Source: Bacillus nakamurai (lineage in GTDB: Bacteria > Bacillota > Bacilli > Bacillales > Bacillaceae). Taken from it: a stretch of 64,000 nt of DNA. Position numbers and translations under genes: made by a program. The notes below the pieces were generated by a model. The model was not told the DNA's origin and searched no databases. It saw only the letters and a list, made by a program, of their open reading frames with translations. The stretch is taken from contig NZ_LSAZ01000027.1 of NCBI RefSeq assembly GCF_001584325.1, positions 37,463 through 101,462 of the forward strand. The letters are read 5' to 3'. Below, in pieces: positions 1 through 9,976 of this stretch. Position 1 is the first letter of the stretch; every line of letters begins with the position of its first letter.

Positions 1-282
1 CGGCGCCGCGAACAGCAAGAGCGCTTTAACGAAATCCACGGCATTACGCCGCAAACGATCAATAAGGAAATACGCGATGTGATCCGTGCGACGCAAGCTG
101 CTGAGGATAAAGAAGAATATAAAACAAAAGCCGCGCCGAAGCTGGCGAAAATGACGAAAAAAGAACGCCAGAAAGTCGTTGAGCAAATGGAGCATGAGAT
201 GAAAGAAGCAGCCAAAGCGCTTGATTTTGAGCGGGCGGCTGAGCTGCGTGATTTACTGTTAGAGTTAAAAGCGGAAGGATGA
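1..282 (+). CDS. uvrB: UvrABC system protein B, C-terminal fragment
   Basis: This is the 3' end of the gene for UvrB, the damage-verifying helicase-like subunit of nucleotide excision repair. The frame is open from base 1 and encodes about 93 residues before the stop. The last 35 residues or so form the UVR motif ([20 protein letters not shown]), the helical hairpin that contacts UvrC. The ATP-binding part lies left of the window. uvrA starts 7 bases after the stop, so the two are one operon, as in B. subtilis. Edge-truncated only; no sign of damage. Confidence 0.95.
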   Translation, partial: RRREQQERFNEIHGITPQTINKEIRDVIRATQAAEDKEEYKTKAAPKLAKMTKKERQKVVEQMEHEMKEAAKALDFERAAELRDLLLELKAEG

Positions 283-289
283 TGAAAAC

Positions 290-3163
290 ATGGCTATAGA
301 CCGGATCGAGGTGAAAGGGGCAAGGGCGCACAACTTGAAAAACATTGATGTGACGATTCCGCGGGATCAGCTCGTCGTCATGACGGGTTTGTCCGGTTCG
401 GGAAAATCGTCCCTTGCCTTTGATACGATATACGCAGAAGGACAGAGACGATATGTCGAATCGCTTTCTGCCTATGCGCGCCAATTTTTAGGCCAAATGG
501 ATAAACCTGATGTTGATGCGATTGAAGGGCTTTCCCCCGCGATCAGCATCGACCAGAAGACGACAAGCCGCAACCCGAGGTCAACAGTCGGAACGGTAAC
601 GGAGATTTATGATTATCTCCGTCTTTTATATGCGAGAGTCGGTAAGCCGCACTGTCCGGAGCATGGCATTGAAATTACGTCCCAAACAATCGAGCAAATG
701 GTGGACCGGATTCTTGAATATCCTGAGCGGACAAAGCTTCAAGTGCTCGCGCCGATTATCTCCGGCAGGAAAGGCGCGCACGTCAAAGCGCTTGAACAAA
801 TCAGAAAACAAGGCTACGTGCGAGTTCGGATTGACGGAGAAATGGCCGAGCTTTCTGATGATATCGAGCTTGAGAAAAATAAAAAGCATTCGATTGAAGT
901 GGTCATTGACCGGATTGTCGTGAAGGAAGGCGTGGCCGCGCGGCTTTCCGACTCGCTGGAAACCGCGCTCCGCTTAGGCGAAGGCCGTGTCATGATTGAT
1001 GTGATCGGCCAGGAAGAGCTGATGTTCAGTGAGCATCACGCCTGTCCGCTTTGCGGTTTTTCGATCGGTGAGCTTGAGCCGCGTCTGTTTTCGTTTAACA
1101 GCCCGTTCGGCGCCTGTCCGACATGTGACGGACTCGGCCTGAAGCTTGAGGTGGACCCCGATCTGGTCATTCCCAATCAGGAGCTGTCATTGAAGGAACA
1201 TGCGATTGCGCCGTGGACGCCGATCAGTTCACAGTATTACCCGCAGCTGCTTCAGGCAGTATGCAGCCATTACGGCATAGATATGGAGATTCCGGTTAAA
1301 GACCTTCCGAAGCATCAGCTTGATAAGGTGCTGTACGGCAGCGGCAATGAAAGGATCTACTTTAAATACGAAAATGATTTCGGCCAAGTGCGCGAAAACG
1401 AGATTGAATTTGAAGGTGTGCTGCGCAACATCGAGAGACGGTATAAAGAGACAAGTTCTGATTATATCCGTGAACAGATGGAGCAATATATGTCCCAGAA
1501 GCCATGTCCGACGTGCAAAGGCTACCGCCTGAAAAAAGAGGCGCTTGCCGTCTTAGTTAACGGCCGGCATATCGGCACCATCACCGAGCTGTCCGTAGGT
1601 GACGCGCTGGAATTTTTCAAGAATCTGACGCTGTCGGAGAAAGATATGCAGATCGCCGATTTAATTTTCTGGGAAATTGTGGAACGCCTCAGTTTCTTAG
1701 ATAAAGTCGGACTCGATTATCTGACATTGAGCCGCGCGGCGGGAACCCTGTCAGGCGGGGAAGCGCAGCGTATCAGGCTTGCGACACAAATCGGTTCCCG
1801 TTTATCGGGGGTGCTCTATATTCTAGATGAACCGTCCATCGGCCTTCATCAGCGCGACAATGACCGTTTGATCAGCGCGCTGAAAAACATGAGGGACCTC
1901 GGCAATACGCTGATTGTCGTCGAACATGATGAAGATACGATGATGGCTGCCGATTATTTGATCGATATCGGCCCCGGCGCCGGCATTCACGGCGGCCAGG
2001 TCATATCTGCGGGTACGCCTGAAGAGGTCATGAATGATGAGAAATCTTTAACCGGAAGATATTTATCAGGGGCTCAATTTATTCCGATGCCGCCGGAAAG
2101 AAGAAAACCGGACGGCCGATTCATTGAAATTAAAGGCGCTTCAGAAAACAATCTGAAAAAAGCAAATGCCAAATTCCCGCTCGGGACATTCACGGCGGTA
2201 ACTGGTGTGTCCGGTTCAGGAAAAAGCACGCTCGTTAACGAAATTTTGCATAAGGCGCTGGCGCAAAAACTTCATAAAGCAAAAGCGAAACCGGGCAGCC
2301 ATAAAGAGATCAAGGGGCTGGATCATCTCGATAAGGTGATTGATATCGATCAGGCGCCGATCGGCCGGACGCCGAGATCAAATCCGGCAACCTATACAGG
2401 TGTGTTTGATGATATCCGCGATGTGTTCGCGCAGACGAATGAAGCGAAGGTGCGCGGCTATAAGAAAGGCCGGTTCAGCTTTAATGTGAAAGGCGGACGC
2501 TGTGAAGCCTGCCGCGGCGACGGAATCATTAAAATTGAGATGCACTTTTTGCCTGATGTGTACGTCCCGTGTGAAGTGTGCCACGGCAAACGCTACAACC
2601 GGGAGACGCTTGAGGTCACATACAAAGGAAAAAGCATTTCCGACGTGCTCGATATGACTGTGGAAGATGCTCTGGCTTTCTTTGAAAATATCCCGAAAAT
2701 CAAACGCAAGCTTCAAACTCTTGCTGACGTAGGCTTAGGATATGTGACACTCGGCCAGCCGGCGACGACGCTGTCAGGCGGAGAAGCGCAGCGCGTCAAG
2801 CTTGCTTCCGAGCTGCATAAACGCTCAACAGGCCGTACGCTGTATATTCTTGACGAACCGACGACAGGTCTTCACGTTGATGATATCGCAAGACTTTTAG
2901 TTGTGCTTCAAAGACTCGTGGACAACGGGGATACCGTTTTGGTCATCGAACATAACCTCGATATTATTAAAACGGCGGATTATATCGTAGACTTGGGGCC
3001 GGAAGGCGGATCAGGCGGCGGCATGATCGTAGCGTCAGGCACGCCTGAAGAGGTCGTCGAAGTGAAAGAATCATATACCGGCCGATATTTGAAACCGGTA
3101 ATGGAACGCGATAAAAAACGAATGAAAACACTTCTGGCCGAAAAAGAAACCGCGGCCACGTAA
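290..3163 (+). CDS. uvrA: Excinuclease ABC subunit A (UvrA)
   Basis: UvrA is the DNA-damage-sensing ATPase of nucleotide excision repair. At 957 aa it has the normal family length. It holds two ABC ATPase modules: Walker A GLSGSGKS at residues 33-40 and GVSGSGKST at 639-647, each with an LSGGEAQR signature. The first zinc module has cysteines near 252, 255, 276 and 279. A second CxxC...CxxC zinc finger (CEAC and CEVC) lies in the C-terminal half. It follows uvrB by 7 bases and ends at a strong terminator. In Bacillus the pair is SOS controlled from upstream of uvrB, outside the window. Confidence 0.98.
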   Translation: MAIDRIEVKGARAHNLKNIDVTIPRDQLVVMTGLSGSGKSSLAFDTIYAEGQRRYVESLSAYARQFLGQMDKPDVDAIEGLSPAISIDQKTTSRNPRSTVGTVTEIYDYLRLLYARVGKPHCPEHGIEITSQTIEQMVDRILEYPERTKLQVLAPIISGRKGAHVKALEQIRKQGYVRVRIDGEMAELSDDIELEKNKKHSIEVVIDRIVVKEGVAARLSDSLETALRLGEGRVMIDVIGQEELMFSEHHACPLCGFSIGELEPRLFSFNSPFGACPTCDGLGLKLEVDPDLVIPNQELSLKEHAIAPWTPISSQYYPQLLQAVCSHYGIDMEIPVKDLPKHQLDKVLYGSGNERIYFKYENDFGQVRENEIEFEGVLRNIERRYKETSSDYIREQMEQYMSQKPCPTCKGYRLKKEALAVLVNGRHIGTITELSVGDALEFFKNLTLSEKDMQIADLIFWEIVERLSFLDKVGLDYLTLSRAAGTLSGGEAQRIRLATQIGSRLSGVLYILDEPSIGLHQRDNDRLISALKNMRDLGNTLIVVEHDEDTMMAADYLIDIGPGAGIHGGQVISAGTPEEVMNDEKSLTGRYLSGAQFIPMPPERRKPDGRFIEIKGASENNLKKANAKFPLGTFTAVTGVSGSGKSTLVNEILHKALAQKLHKAKAKPGSHKEIKGLDHLDKVIDIDQAPIGRTPRSNPATYTGVFDDIRDVFAQTNEAKVRGYKKGRFSFNVKGGRCEACRGDGIIKIEMHFLPDVYVPCEVCHGKRYNRETLEVTYKGKSISDVLDMTVEDALAFFENIPKIKRKLQTLADVGLGYVTLGQPATTLSGGEAQRVKLASELHKRSTGRTLYILDEPTTGLHVDDIARLLVVLQRLVDNGDTVLVIEHNLDIIKTADYIVDLGPEGGSGGGMIVASGTPEEVVEVKESYTGRYLKPVMERDKKRMKTLLAEKETAAT

Positions 3164-3176
3164 TATATGAATGAAA

Positions 3177-3210
3177 AAGCCCAAAACGGAACGGTTTTGG
3201 GCTTCTGTTT
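3177..3210 (+). terminator. Terminator of the uvrBA operon
   Basis: Perfect 11-bp stem (aagcccaaaac / gttttgggctt) with a 6-base loop, followed by a short T-rich stretch. It lies just after uvrA and before the convergent small gene at 3210-3449. Confidence 0.85.
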
Positions 3211-3449
3211 TACAGGCTTTTTTTCTGATGGGGAAGCTGCCTGCTTAAACTCATTAAATCTTGAAGAATATGGGTGCTGCTGCTGTCCAGCAGCACTTTT
3301 ATATATTGAATATCATGAGAAATGGGAGAAGGGGCTGCTTTGATTTGTTCCAGCTCAGCCAGCATTTCGTTGTTCATCCTCTTTTGTTCACGAATCAATT
3401 TCAGCAGATTTTCTTCTGTTACTTGCTCATTTCCGGGGTCTTTCTCCAT
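3210..3449 (-). CDS. Small hypothetical protein, 79 aa
   Basis: Not recognised with certainty. It encodes a charged, probably helical cytoplasmic protein with no signal peptide or membrane segment; the N-terminal half is Glu/Lys rich and coiled-coil-like. The start is supported by an excellent ribosome binding site (aaggagg, 8 bases before ATG) on the minus strand. An overlapping plus-strand frame (3261-3533) has no comparable site. It is convergent with uvrA and divergent from the yvlABCD promoter. Probably a genuine small Bacillus gene of unknown role. Confidence 0.65.
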   Translation of the reverse strand: MEKDPGNEQVTEENLLKLIREQKRMNNEMLAELEQIKAAPSPISHDIQYIKVLLDSSSTHILQDLMSLSRQLPHQKKSL

Positions 3450-3575
3450 TTGTATGTCCTCCTTGCATACGGTCAGGCTTTGTTACATATTGTAATCGGT
3501 TCGGGGGAAAGATTCTATAGCGAATTCTCTTAAATCAAAAATTACGTATATCGAAGCATGTCCATAGAATGAAAA

Positions 3576-3601
3576 TGAAACCCAGAGGTTCGTCATACGT
3601 A
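3576..3601 (+). promoter_or_regulatory. Sigma-W promoter of yvlABCD
   Basis: The sequence TGAAAC, a 16-base spacer and CGTA match the sigma-W consensus exactly. The -10 element ends on the A of the ATG at 3601, so that ATG cannot be the translation start of yvlA. Sigma-W control of this operon is established in B. subtilis. Confidence 0.88.
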
Positions 3602-3648
3602 TGTATAAGGAATGGTATTTCAATTTTTATCACAGGAGAGTGTTTTCA

Positions 3649-3975
3649 TTGAATCGCAATCAAGCGCTTATTTCATCCATCTGTTATTTCAGCGTATTTA
3701 TCGCACCGCTTATCGTGCCGATCGTCGCTTATTTTGTCGTCGATGAAAAAGAAACGAAGCGGCATGCCGTACGCGCACTTGTTTCTCACATCATCCCGTT
3801 TGCGGGAGGGCTGATTGTCATCGCCGGAGTTGTCGGCGGAGCGATCACGGCTCAGGAGGAGAGTCTGCTTCCGATTTTTGTTATGATAACAGGAGCGATT
3901 ATTTATTTTCTCATCGTCATTGGAATGGTCATTTGGAATGTTGTTCAGGGAATTAAGGTTTTACGCCAGGAATAA
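3649..3975 (+). CDS. yvlA: YvlA, small membrane protein (DUF4870-like)
   Basis: Polytopic membrane protein of 108 aa with three likely membrane segments and a charged loop (DEKETKRHAVRAL) typical of the DUF4870 group. The start is taken at TTG 3649, 4-8 bases after aggagag. This gives the length I recall for B. subtilis YvlA, whereas the in-frame ATG at 3601 lies on the sigma-W -10 box. First gene of yvlABCD, an envelope-stress operon. Its biochemical role is unknown. Confidence 0.85.
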   Translation: MNRNQALISSICYFSVFIAPLIVPIVAYFVVDEKETKRHAVRALVSHIIPFAGGLIVIAGVVGGAITAQEESLLPIFVMITGAIIYFLIVIGMVIWNVVQGIKVLRQE

Positions 3976-3999
3976 GAAGAGATGGGGGAGGAGTTTTAT

Positions 4000-5097
4000 A
4001 TGAAGCAGGAGAAAGAACGGATTTTAAAGCTTGTGGAGGAAGGGAAGCTGACTGCGCAGGAAGCCCTTACGCTCATTGAGAAGCTGGACAATGAATATAA
4101 AGAAAAAGAAGAGCAGATCACCGCGTTATCAACGAATATAATTGACTCTGCCGGAGAAGCGGAGAGCGGAGCCAAAGATACCCAAAAGCCGTCACTAGGG
4201 GCTAAGCTCTTTGACTGGATTGATTCGGCCGTGAAAAAAGTGAAGGAAGCCGATCTTGATTTGAATTTCGGCCATGCATATGATGTGCAGCATATTTTCC
4301 AATTTAAAGACAGTGAGTTCTCCGGCATTGATATGCAAATCGCAAACGGCAGCGTCAATATCGTGCCGTGGGCAGACGAAGATATCAGGGCGGAGTGCCA
4401 GGCGAAGGTGTACCGGGCGGACAGCCAGGAGGCCGCGCGCACCGCGTTTCTTCAGCATATCGAATGTGAAGTGAAGGGCAATAAGTTTTTTGTCCGTACG
4501 GAAAAGAAAACAATGAAGACTAACGTGACGCTGTATGTTCCCCAGAAGGAGTACGATAAGATACGGGTGAAGCTGTTTAACGGGCCGATAAGAGGGGAAC
4601 ATTTACATGTAAAAGAATTCTCAGCGAAAACGACAAACGGCGTTCTGTCATTTTCTCATTTAACGGCTGAAAAAGCTTCGGCCGAAACGGCTAACGGACA
4701 AATCAAGCTGGCCGGACACAAATGCGGAACGATCGAAGCGGAAACGATCAACGGCCTGATTGATTTACGCGGCGAGAGTGAATCCATTGACGTTCAAAGC
4801 TTTAACGGCAATATTACGCTTACCGTGACAGCGCCCCATTGCCGCTCCATTTACACAAAAACCACGACCGGAAACGTGGAGCTTGCTCTGCCTGATGATA
4901 TAGCCGTAAAGGCGGAGCTGAAAAGCAATCTCGGCTCTCTCACTCACGAGCTGATTGATGCGGAGATTTTAAAGGAAAAAAACGATACCATACAAAAAGA
5001 ACTGATGCTGGCGTCAAATCAAGGCCATGACCAGCACATCTCCATTTTCTCAGAATCTTTAACAGGCGGAATTAAGCTAAAGCATACTCAGAGGTGA
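4000..5097 (+). CDS. yvlB: YvlB, DUF4097 beta-helix-like protein
   Basis: A 365-residue protein from ATG 4000, which follows gggggaggag. The first 35 residues are a helical SHOCT/DUF2089-like segment (EGKLTAQEALTLIEKL). A linker leads to a repetitive beta-rich DUF4097 region with recurring T-x-NG turns (TTNGVL, TANGQI, TINGLI, SFNGNI), as in a right-handed beta-solenoid. There is no signal peptide. It lies 24 bases after yvlA and 4 before yvlC. In related operons such proteins accompany PspC-domain proteins in envelope stress; the exact activity is unknown. Confidence 0.88.
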   Translation: MKQEKERILKLVEEGKLTAQEALTLIEKLDNEYKEKEEQITALSTNIIDSAGEAESGAKDTQKPSLGAKLFDWIDSAVKKVKEADLDLNFGHAYDVQHIFQFKDSEFSGIDMQIANGSVNIVPWADEDIRAECQAKVYRADSQEAARTAFLQHIECEVKGNKFFVRTEKKTMKTNVTLYVPQKEYDKIRVKLFNGPIRGEHLHVKEFSAKTTNGVLSFSHLTAEKASAETANGQIKLAGHKCGTIEAETINGLIDLRGESESIDVQSFNGNITLTVTAPHCRSIYTKTTTGNVELALPDDIAVKAELKSNLGSLTHELIDAEILKEKNDTIQKELMLASNQGHDQHISIFSESLTGGIKLKHTQR

Positions 5098-5101
5098 TCG
5101 T

Positions 5102-5296
5102 ATGAAAAGACTTTATCGTTCAGAAAAAAATCGTAAAATTGCGGGTGTCATCGGCGGATTGGCGGAGTATCTCAATATGGATGCATCGCTTTTGCGTATC
5201 ATAGCCGTTGTCTTAACGCTTTTAACGAGCGGAATCGTACCGCTAGTTTATATTATTTGGTGTTTTGTTGTACCTTTAGAAGGAGATTTGAAATAA
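5102..5296 (+). CDS. yvlC: YvlC, PspC-domain membrane protein
   Basis: A 64-residue PspC protein: a basic N-terminus (LYRSEKNRKIAGVIGGLAEY), then a hydrophobic segment and a short tail. PspC domains respond to membrane stress. The start ATG follows gaggtgat. The stop codon abuts the ATG of yvlD, so the two are probably translationally coupled. Confidence 0.9.
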   Translation: MKRLYRSEKNRKIAGVIGGLAEYLNMDASLLRIIAVVLTLLTSGIVPLVYIIWCFVVPLEGDLK

Positions 5297-5656
5297 ATGA
5301 TCAAATGGGCAGTCAGCATTTTAGTAAATGCTTTATTATTAATCGTCATTGCGGGATATTTTGATTCCGTCCATATCAGCAGTATCGGAGCGGCTGTCAT
5401 TGCAAGTCTGATTCTTTCTGTGTTAAATGTGCTGATCAAACCGATCATCATCATTTTGACATTGCCCGTCACTGTTGTGACGCTTGGCCTCTTTTTGTTT
5501 GTCGTCAATGCCATTACCTTAATGATGACCGCGGCATTGATGGGAAGCAGCTTTCAAATCGACGGCTTCGGCACCGCCATTTGGGCATCCGTCGTCCTTT
5601 CTGTTTTTCATTTGCTGATTCAAAAAGGTATATTGGAGCCGCTGCAAAAGAGATAA
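5297..5656 (+). CDS. yvlD: YvlD, phage-holin family 4 membrane protein
   Basis: A 119-residue, four-helix hydrophobic protein of the family 4 superfamily holin / DUF360 type. It contains the typical NVLIKPIIIILTLPVTVVTL segment. The ATG begins directly after the yvlC stop. Last gene of the sigma-W operon, with a terminator 6 bases downstream. Despite the family name there is no phage context, and a role in membrane-stress resistance is more likely. Confidence 0.88.
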   Translation: MIKWAVSILVNALLLIVIAGYFDSVHISSIGAAVIASLILSVLNVLIKPIIIILTLPVTVVTLGLFLFVVNAITLMMTAALMGSSFQIDGFGTAIWASVVLSVFHLLIQKGILEPLQKR

Positions 5657-5661
5657 AAAAG

Positions 5662-5687
5662 AGCTGTCTGCCGGCAGCTTTTTTTAT
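5662..5687 (+). terminator. Terminator of yvlABCD
   Basis: Seven-bp stem (agctgtc / ggcagct, one G-U pair) with a 4-base loop and a run of seven Ts. Confidence 0.8.
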
Positions 5688-5746
5688 TTGCCGTTTACAT
5701 AAGCGGCCCCCTCCTGACGCAACATAATGCATAGGGAGGTAATGAG

Positions 5747-8700
5747 ATGAAATGTGTGATGACGCTCTTTTTTCTGATTGGTTTGCTTTGTGTGAGTCCT
5801 TCTGCAGACGCGGCGCACAAAGAATCGGTGATTCCCGTTATTCAGCAGGAATTCGGACAGCCGCCTCATTACATACCGCTTTTGGAGAGTCCTCCCCAAA
5901 TAGAAGTGAAGGCGGAAATGAAAAGAAACCTGTTCATTCAAGCTCATGTACGTGATGCCGAATATAAAGCATTTTCGGCTTTTCTGTTTTATAAACAAAG
6001 CAATGAGCTGGGGTTTAAAATGGTGCCGATGGAGCCTGCACCCGGTGCAATTCAGACATTCATGGTCCAGATTTCAAAACGGGAGATCTGGAATGGGGAA
6101 TTAGAATATTACATTGTCTTCTCAAACGGCAAACAGCGTGCGGAATCGGAAACGAAGCGGCTGAAGCTTGATGGCTATCAAGCTGATTTGGCGCACATTC
6201 CCGAGCTGATGATTACGGAGCTGGCTGTTGATACGAAAAATGACGGCGGCGGTGACGCCTATGAATTTATTGAGGTCTATAACACAACGGACAGACCGAT
6301 TCATTTTAAAGATTATCAAATCCGCTACCGCTATCCGAAGGAAGGACCGGAGTCCGATTTGATGTGGAGGCCGGCGAAAGACGCGGTAATTCCATCGGGC
6401 GGCGCCTACGTGTTTTGGCTGAGGCGCGCTTCATCAGAGCTTACAGCAGAAGATTTCAACGGCTATTACGGAACCCATTTGAAAGAAGGGGAAAATCTCG
6501 CTGTCATTGAAGAGACGGAAGGAATGGCGAATTCCCGGCCGCGTGCCGTGGTGCTGTCGACGAATACAGGAAAAGACATAGCAATTGCGCATTACCGGAA
6601 GCACGCATTCCGGCGCCTGTCTTCTCTGCTCTATAAATATCCGCTCAACGGAACGGAAGATTTGCTGGCGATTTCCACAAGCGAGCAGAAGCCGTCGCCG
6701 GGCTTCGTTTTTCAGGCGCAGGTCCCTCAGCAAAAACGGCCGACAAAGCCTGATAAGGAAAAGCCGGTCATTGAAGACCTTACGAATAGGAAACCCGTCC
6801 GCCCGACGGAAAGCATTGAATTGAAGGCTGACATAAGGGACAAAAGCCTTGTCAAAACGGCTGCTTTTTATTACCGGACCAATGAGAAGAAACCATTTAA
6901 AAGAATACTGGCCGAAAAAGACCGCAACGACAATTTATATCACCACATCATTTATTCTCCCGAACTGATCGGCCAGGATCAGCTTGAGTATTATATCGCT
7001 GCCGGTGACGGAGAAAATGAAGCGAAAACGCCTGTCAAAATGATTGACATTGAGCAGACGAGTAAGTCGCACGGTTTGCGTATGAACATTGACCCTAATG
7101 ATACGATATCGGGCACACAACTGCTCAAAGCCACATCAGACATCAGCGCGGATAAGATTAAGCTGTGGATTGACGGGAAGCTTCAGCAGACGCGGCCGGC
7201 ATTGGAGAAAGAGGTTTATTTTGCCTTTGATACCCGGAAAACGAATCTTTATTTTCAAAATGCGGTCATGATGGAAAACAAGGTGATAAAAATTTTTGAC
7301 GATCCGACTCACCGCTACCGGACGTACTCGGTCCTGCTGCCGGAGCGGCTGCTGCAAAAAGGCGGAAAGACACCGAGAGTCACAATCCGTTCAGGGTCAA
7401 AGGTTTCCCCTTATGACACAGGGGAAAATCGCGATGATTTCCTGGTGAAAAATGCCCGCCTTGTGCTTTCTGACGGAACCGTCATCAGAGACGGGGAGCA
7501 AGCTCCGGGAAAGCAGCTGTTTATCGGAGATAATCAGCGCGCGAATCAGAGCATTTCTTTCCGGTTCAGCCTCCCGGATCATTTGTTCACATCCCGTCTT
7601 TTAGAGTGGAATACGGCGAAGCTTTCTGAAGGCTATCACCATATTTTTGTCAGCGACGGTGAGGAACAGGTCAGTATGTCCGTGCGCGTCGATAACACGG
7701 GGCCTGAGATTGATCCCGGAATCACCGATGGCCAAAAGGTGAAAGGAAATCTGGTGCTGCAAGCGAAAATCCGTGATACATGGAGTAAGGTTGAAGAGGT
7801 AAAAGCGTTTTTGGACGGAGAAAGCATTACACTCCCGTACCATACGTCATCTGCAGAGCTTGAGCCTGGAAAGCACACTCTTAAAATCAGCGCTGCTGAT
7901 CTGGCGGGAAACGAGACGACGGCAGTACGCACTTTCAGCACCGAACGGGAGCAGCCGAATCAGCCTGAGCTGATCGGTCAGAAAGTGAGCGGCCATAAAG
8001 CAAAACTGTCCGTTCGGGTAAAAGACCCGACGAAGGACGCGATGGATTTATCTTTTTATCGGGGTTTCCGTTATACGGCGCGGAACCCGGGCAGCGTAAA
8101 AGTGTATAAACACGCCTCGGTGACTGAGCCGCCGAAAGGGATGAAGGAAAATGAGACGCCTTTTACATTGCCGGAAATGAATCAGATCACGGCAAATGAC
8201 GGAAAGACAGTAACAACGGAAAGTATGGAGCGCTTCCCTTATCACCGGTTTGAAGTAACGGTTGATCCGTCTGTCGATGAAACAGATCAGGCTGAAGCGG
8301 TTTGGAAAGGAAGTTCATTGCCCGGCAGAAAGGTAACCATGTATATATGGAATTACCGGACAAGCTGCTGGCAGGAGGCTGACAGTTTCCTCGCCAAAAA
8401 TAAAAAACCATTTACCTTAAAGGCTTCCGTTTCCGCAGCAGATGTTGTGAAGCATTCTAAAATGAATGTCATCGTGCAAGACGAGATCCCGGCAAAGGGC
8501 GATTATACGTTTGTCTGGATGTCCGACACGCAGTATTATGCGAAAAGCCATCCGCATATTTTTGATAAGATGACCGAGTGGTTGAAGGAAAATAAGGAAA
8601 AGCACAATATTAAATATGTATTTCACACAGGTGATATTGTCGATGATTCCACGGATATGAAACAGTGGAAAAACGCCGATCGCTCGATGCGCACTCTGGA

Positions 8701-9616
8701 TAAAGCGGGAATCCCATACGGGGTGCTTGCCGGTAACCATGATGTCGGCCATAAGGACGGCACATACCGGACATTCGGGGATTATTTCGGCAGCCGCCGT
8801 TTTGACCAGAAACTGCATTACGGCGAATCGTATAAAAATAACCGCGGCCATTATGATTTAGTGTCAAGCAGCGGGAATGACTTTATTATGATTTATATGG
8901 GCTGGGGCATTACAGACCAAGATATTGACTGGATCAACAAGGTGCTCAAGCAGTACCCTGACCGCACGGCGATTTTATGCTTTCATGAATATTTGCTTGT
9001 GAGCGGGAACAGAAGCCCGATCGGAGAGACGATTTACAAAAAAGTCGTTAAGCCGAACCGCAATGTAATGATGGTATTAAGCGGCCACTACCATAACGCA
9101 ATGAGAAAAACAGACGCGCTTGATGATGACGGGGACGGAAAACCGGACCGCCTCGTGCATCAAATCCTGACTGATTATCAGGACGGACCAGAAGGCGGAC
9201 AAGGCTACATGCGGCTGATGCAATTTGACCAGGCTGCCAATCAGGTGCATATGTTCTCCTACTCGCCGTATACAGATGACATCAATTACTATGACACAGA
9301 CCTGTTCGGCGATAAAGACGATTTCTCAGCCGGCATGGATTTAGAACCAAAAATGAAAAAGGTAGCGACCGATTACTTTGAATGCAACATCTATACGAAT
9401 GAACTGCTCGGGCATAAAAAGCACGTAAAAAGCGGAAAAACGGCACATTGGGTCTGGAACAATCTTCAGGCAGATTCCGTTTATTATTGGTATACTGTCG
9501 TGAAGGACCCGTTCAATGGCAAAACAAAATCGCCGATCTGGATGTTAAAAACGGGGAACCCGCCTTATCACCCGGCTCCGGATCAGCTTGATTTCAGACA
9601 TGTCTCCAATCCATGA
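5747..9616 (+). CDS. yvnB: YvnB, giant secreted calcineurin-like phosphoesterase
   Basis: Secreted multidomain protein of 1289 aa. It has a signal peptide (residues 1-22, cleavage near ADAA), a lamin-tail-like domain around 155-280 (MITELAVD...EFIEVYN) and several Ig-like beta domains. A metallophosphoesterase domain spans about 920-1150, with all metal motifs visible: D927/Q929, GD 962-963, GNHD 996-999 and GHYH 1113-1116. A FN3-like tail follows. Its ribosome site (gggaggt) is good. The length matches B. subtilis YvnB as I recall it. A role in extracellular phosphate or nucleotide turnover is inferred; no substrate can be read from the sequence. Confidence 0.93.
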   Translation: MKCVMTLFFLIGLLCVSPSADAAHKESVIPVIQQEFGQPPHYIPLLESPPQIEVKAEMKRNLFIQAHVRDAEYKAFSAFLFYKQSNELGFKMVPMEPAPGAIQTFMVQISKREIWNGELEYYIVFSNGKQRAESETKRLKLDGYQADLAHIPELMITELAVDTKNDGGGDAYEFIEVYNTTDRPIHFKDYQIRYRYPKEGPESDLMWRPAKDAVIPSGGAYVFWLRRASSELTAEDFNGYYGTHLKEGENLAVIEETEGMANSRPRAVVLSTNTGKDIAIAHYRKHAFRRLSSLLYKYPLNGTEDLLAISTSEQKPSPGFVFQAQVPQQKRPTKPDKEKPVIEDLTNRKPVRPTESIELKADIRDKSLVKTAAFYYRTNEKKPFKRILAEKDRNDNLYHHIIYSPELIGQDQLEYYIAAGDGENEAKTPVKMIDIEQTSKSHGLRMNIDPNDTISGTQLLKATSDISADKIKLWIDGKLQQTRPALEKEVYFAFDTRKTNLYFQNAVMMENKVIKIFDDPTHRYRTYSVLLPERLLQKGGKTPRVTIRSGSKVSPYDTGENRDDFLVKNARLVLSDGTVIRDGEQAPGKQLFIGDNQRANQSISFRFSLPDHLFTSRLLEWNTAKLSEGYHHIFVSDGEEQVSMSVRVDNTGPEIDPGITDGQKVKGNLVLQAKIRDTWSKVEEVKAFLDGESITLPYHTSSAELEPGKHTLKISAADLAGNETTAVRTFSTEREQPNQPELIGQKVSGHKAKLSVRVKDPTKDAMDLSFYRGFRYTARNPGSVKVYKHASVTEPPKGMKENETPFTLPEMNQITANDGKTVTTESMERFPYHRFEVTVDPSVDETDQAEAVWKGSSLPGRKVTMYIWNYRTSCWQEADSFLAKNKKPFTLKASVSAADVVKHSKMNVIVQDEIPAKGDYTFVWMSDTQYYAKSHPHIFDKMTEWLKENKEKHNIKYVFHTGDIVDDSTDMKQWKNADRSMRTLDKAGIPYGVLAGNHDVGHKDGTYRTFGDYFGSRRFDQKLHYGESYKNNRGHYDLVSSSGNDFIMIYMGWGITDQDIDWINKVLKQYPDRTAILCFHEYLLVSGNRSPIGETIYKKVVKPNRNVMMVLSGHYHNAMRKTDALDDDGDGKPDRLVHQILTDYQDGPEGGQGYMRLMQFDQAANQVHMFSYSPYTDDINYYDTDLFGDKDDFSAGMDLEPKMKKVATDYFECNIYTNELLGHKKHVKSGKTAHWVWNNLQADSVYYWYTVVKDPFNGKTKSPIWMLKTGNPPYHPAPDQLDFRHVSNP

Positions 9617-9626
9617 TGGGCGAATG

Positions 9627-9676
9627 CCTGCTGATTGTTCAAAACAGAAGATCTGAACGGTCAGCAGGATTTTTAT
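9627..9676 (+). terminator. Probable terminator of yvnB
   Basis: Imperfect 14-bp inverted repeat (cctgctgattgttc / gaacggtcagcagg) with a 15-base loop, followed by attttt. Confidence 0.6.
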
Positions 9677-9943
9677 CCTTTAAAGCCTGTTATTTCGGAC
9701 TCATTCCTGAGGTATGTTCAATCAGGATAATTGAATTCGGAATTTTAATCTGATCGGACATGGATGCAAGATCATTTAAGCGGAAAACGAATCGTATATC
9801 TTAATCGAATTGTGAGAGAATTCAATTCATGTGATAGTCAGAAGCAGAGTTTTTGTCAGGAGAACAAGCAATATATATAGAAACAATTACACCTTTTTTT
9901 ACATGGGTTCAGATACAGCTCTTTAGACATCTAAAAACAGCCT

Positions 9944-9967
9944 CAGACGTTAAGTTTAAGGCTGTTT
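9944..9967 (-). terminator. Terminator of the sufU-ribA-perR-like operon
   Basis: On the minus strand aaacagcct pairs with aggctgttt, followed by tt. It lies 9 bases past the stop of the regulator remnant. Confidence 0.65.
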
Positions 9968-9976
9968 CTTATTGTG

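Larger units (their letters stand above)
9617..9976. other. Intergenic region between yvnB and the broken PerR-like gene
   Basis: No gene supported. The left end holds the yvnB terminator (9627-9675) and the right end the minus-strand terminator (9944-9967). The middle is A+T rich. The open frame at 9853 lacks a ribosome site and runs antisense into the regulator remnant. This is the left junction of the accessory cluster. Confidence 0.6.

Noticed and set aside
3261..3533. 90-codon plus-strand frame over the small gene after uvrA
   Set aside because: No ribosome site; the opposite-strand 79-aa frame has an excellent one.
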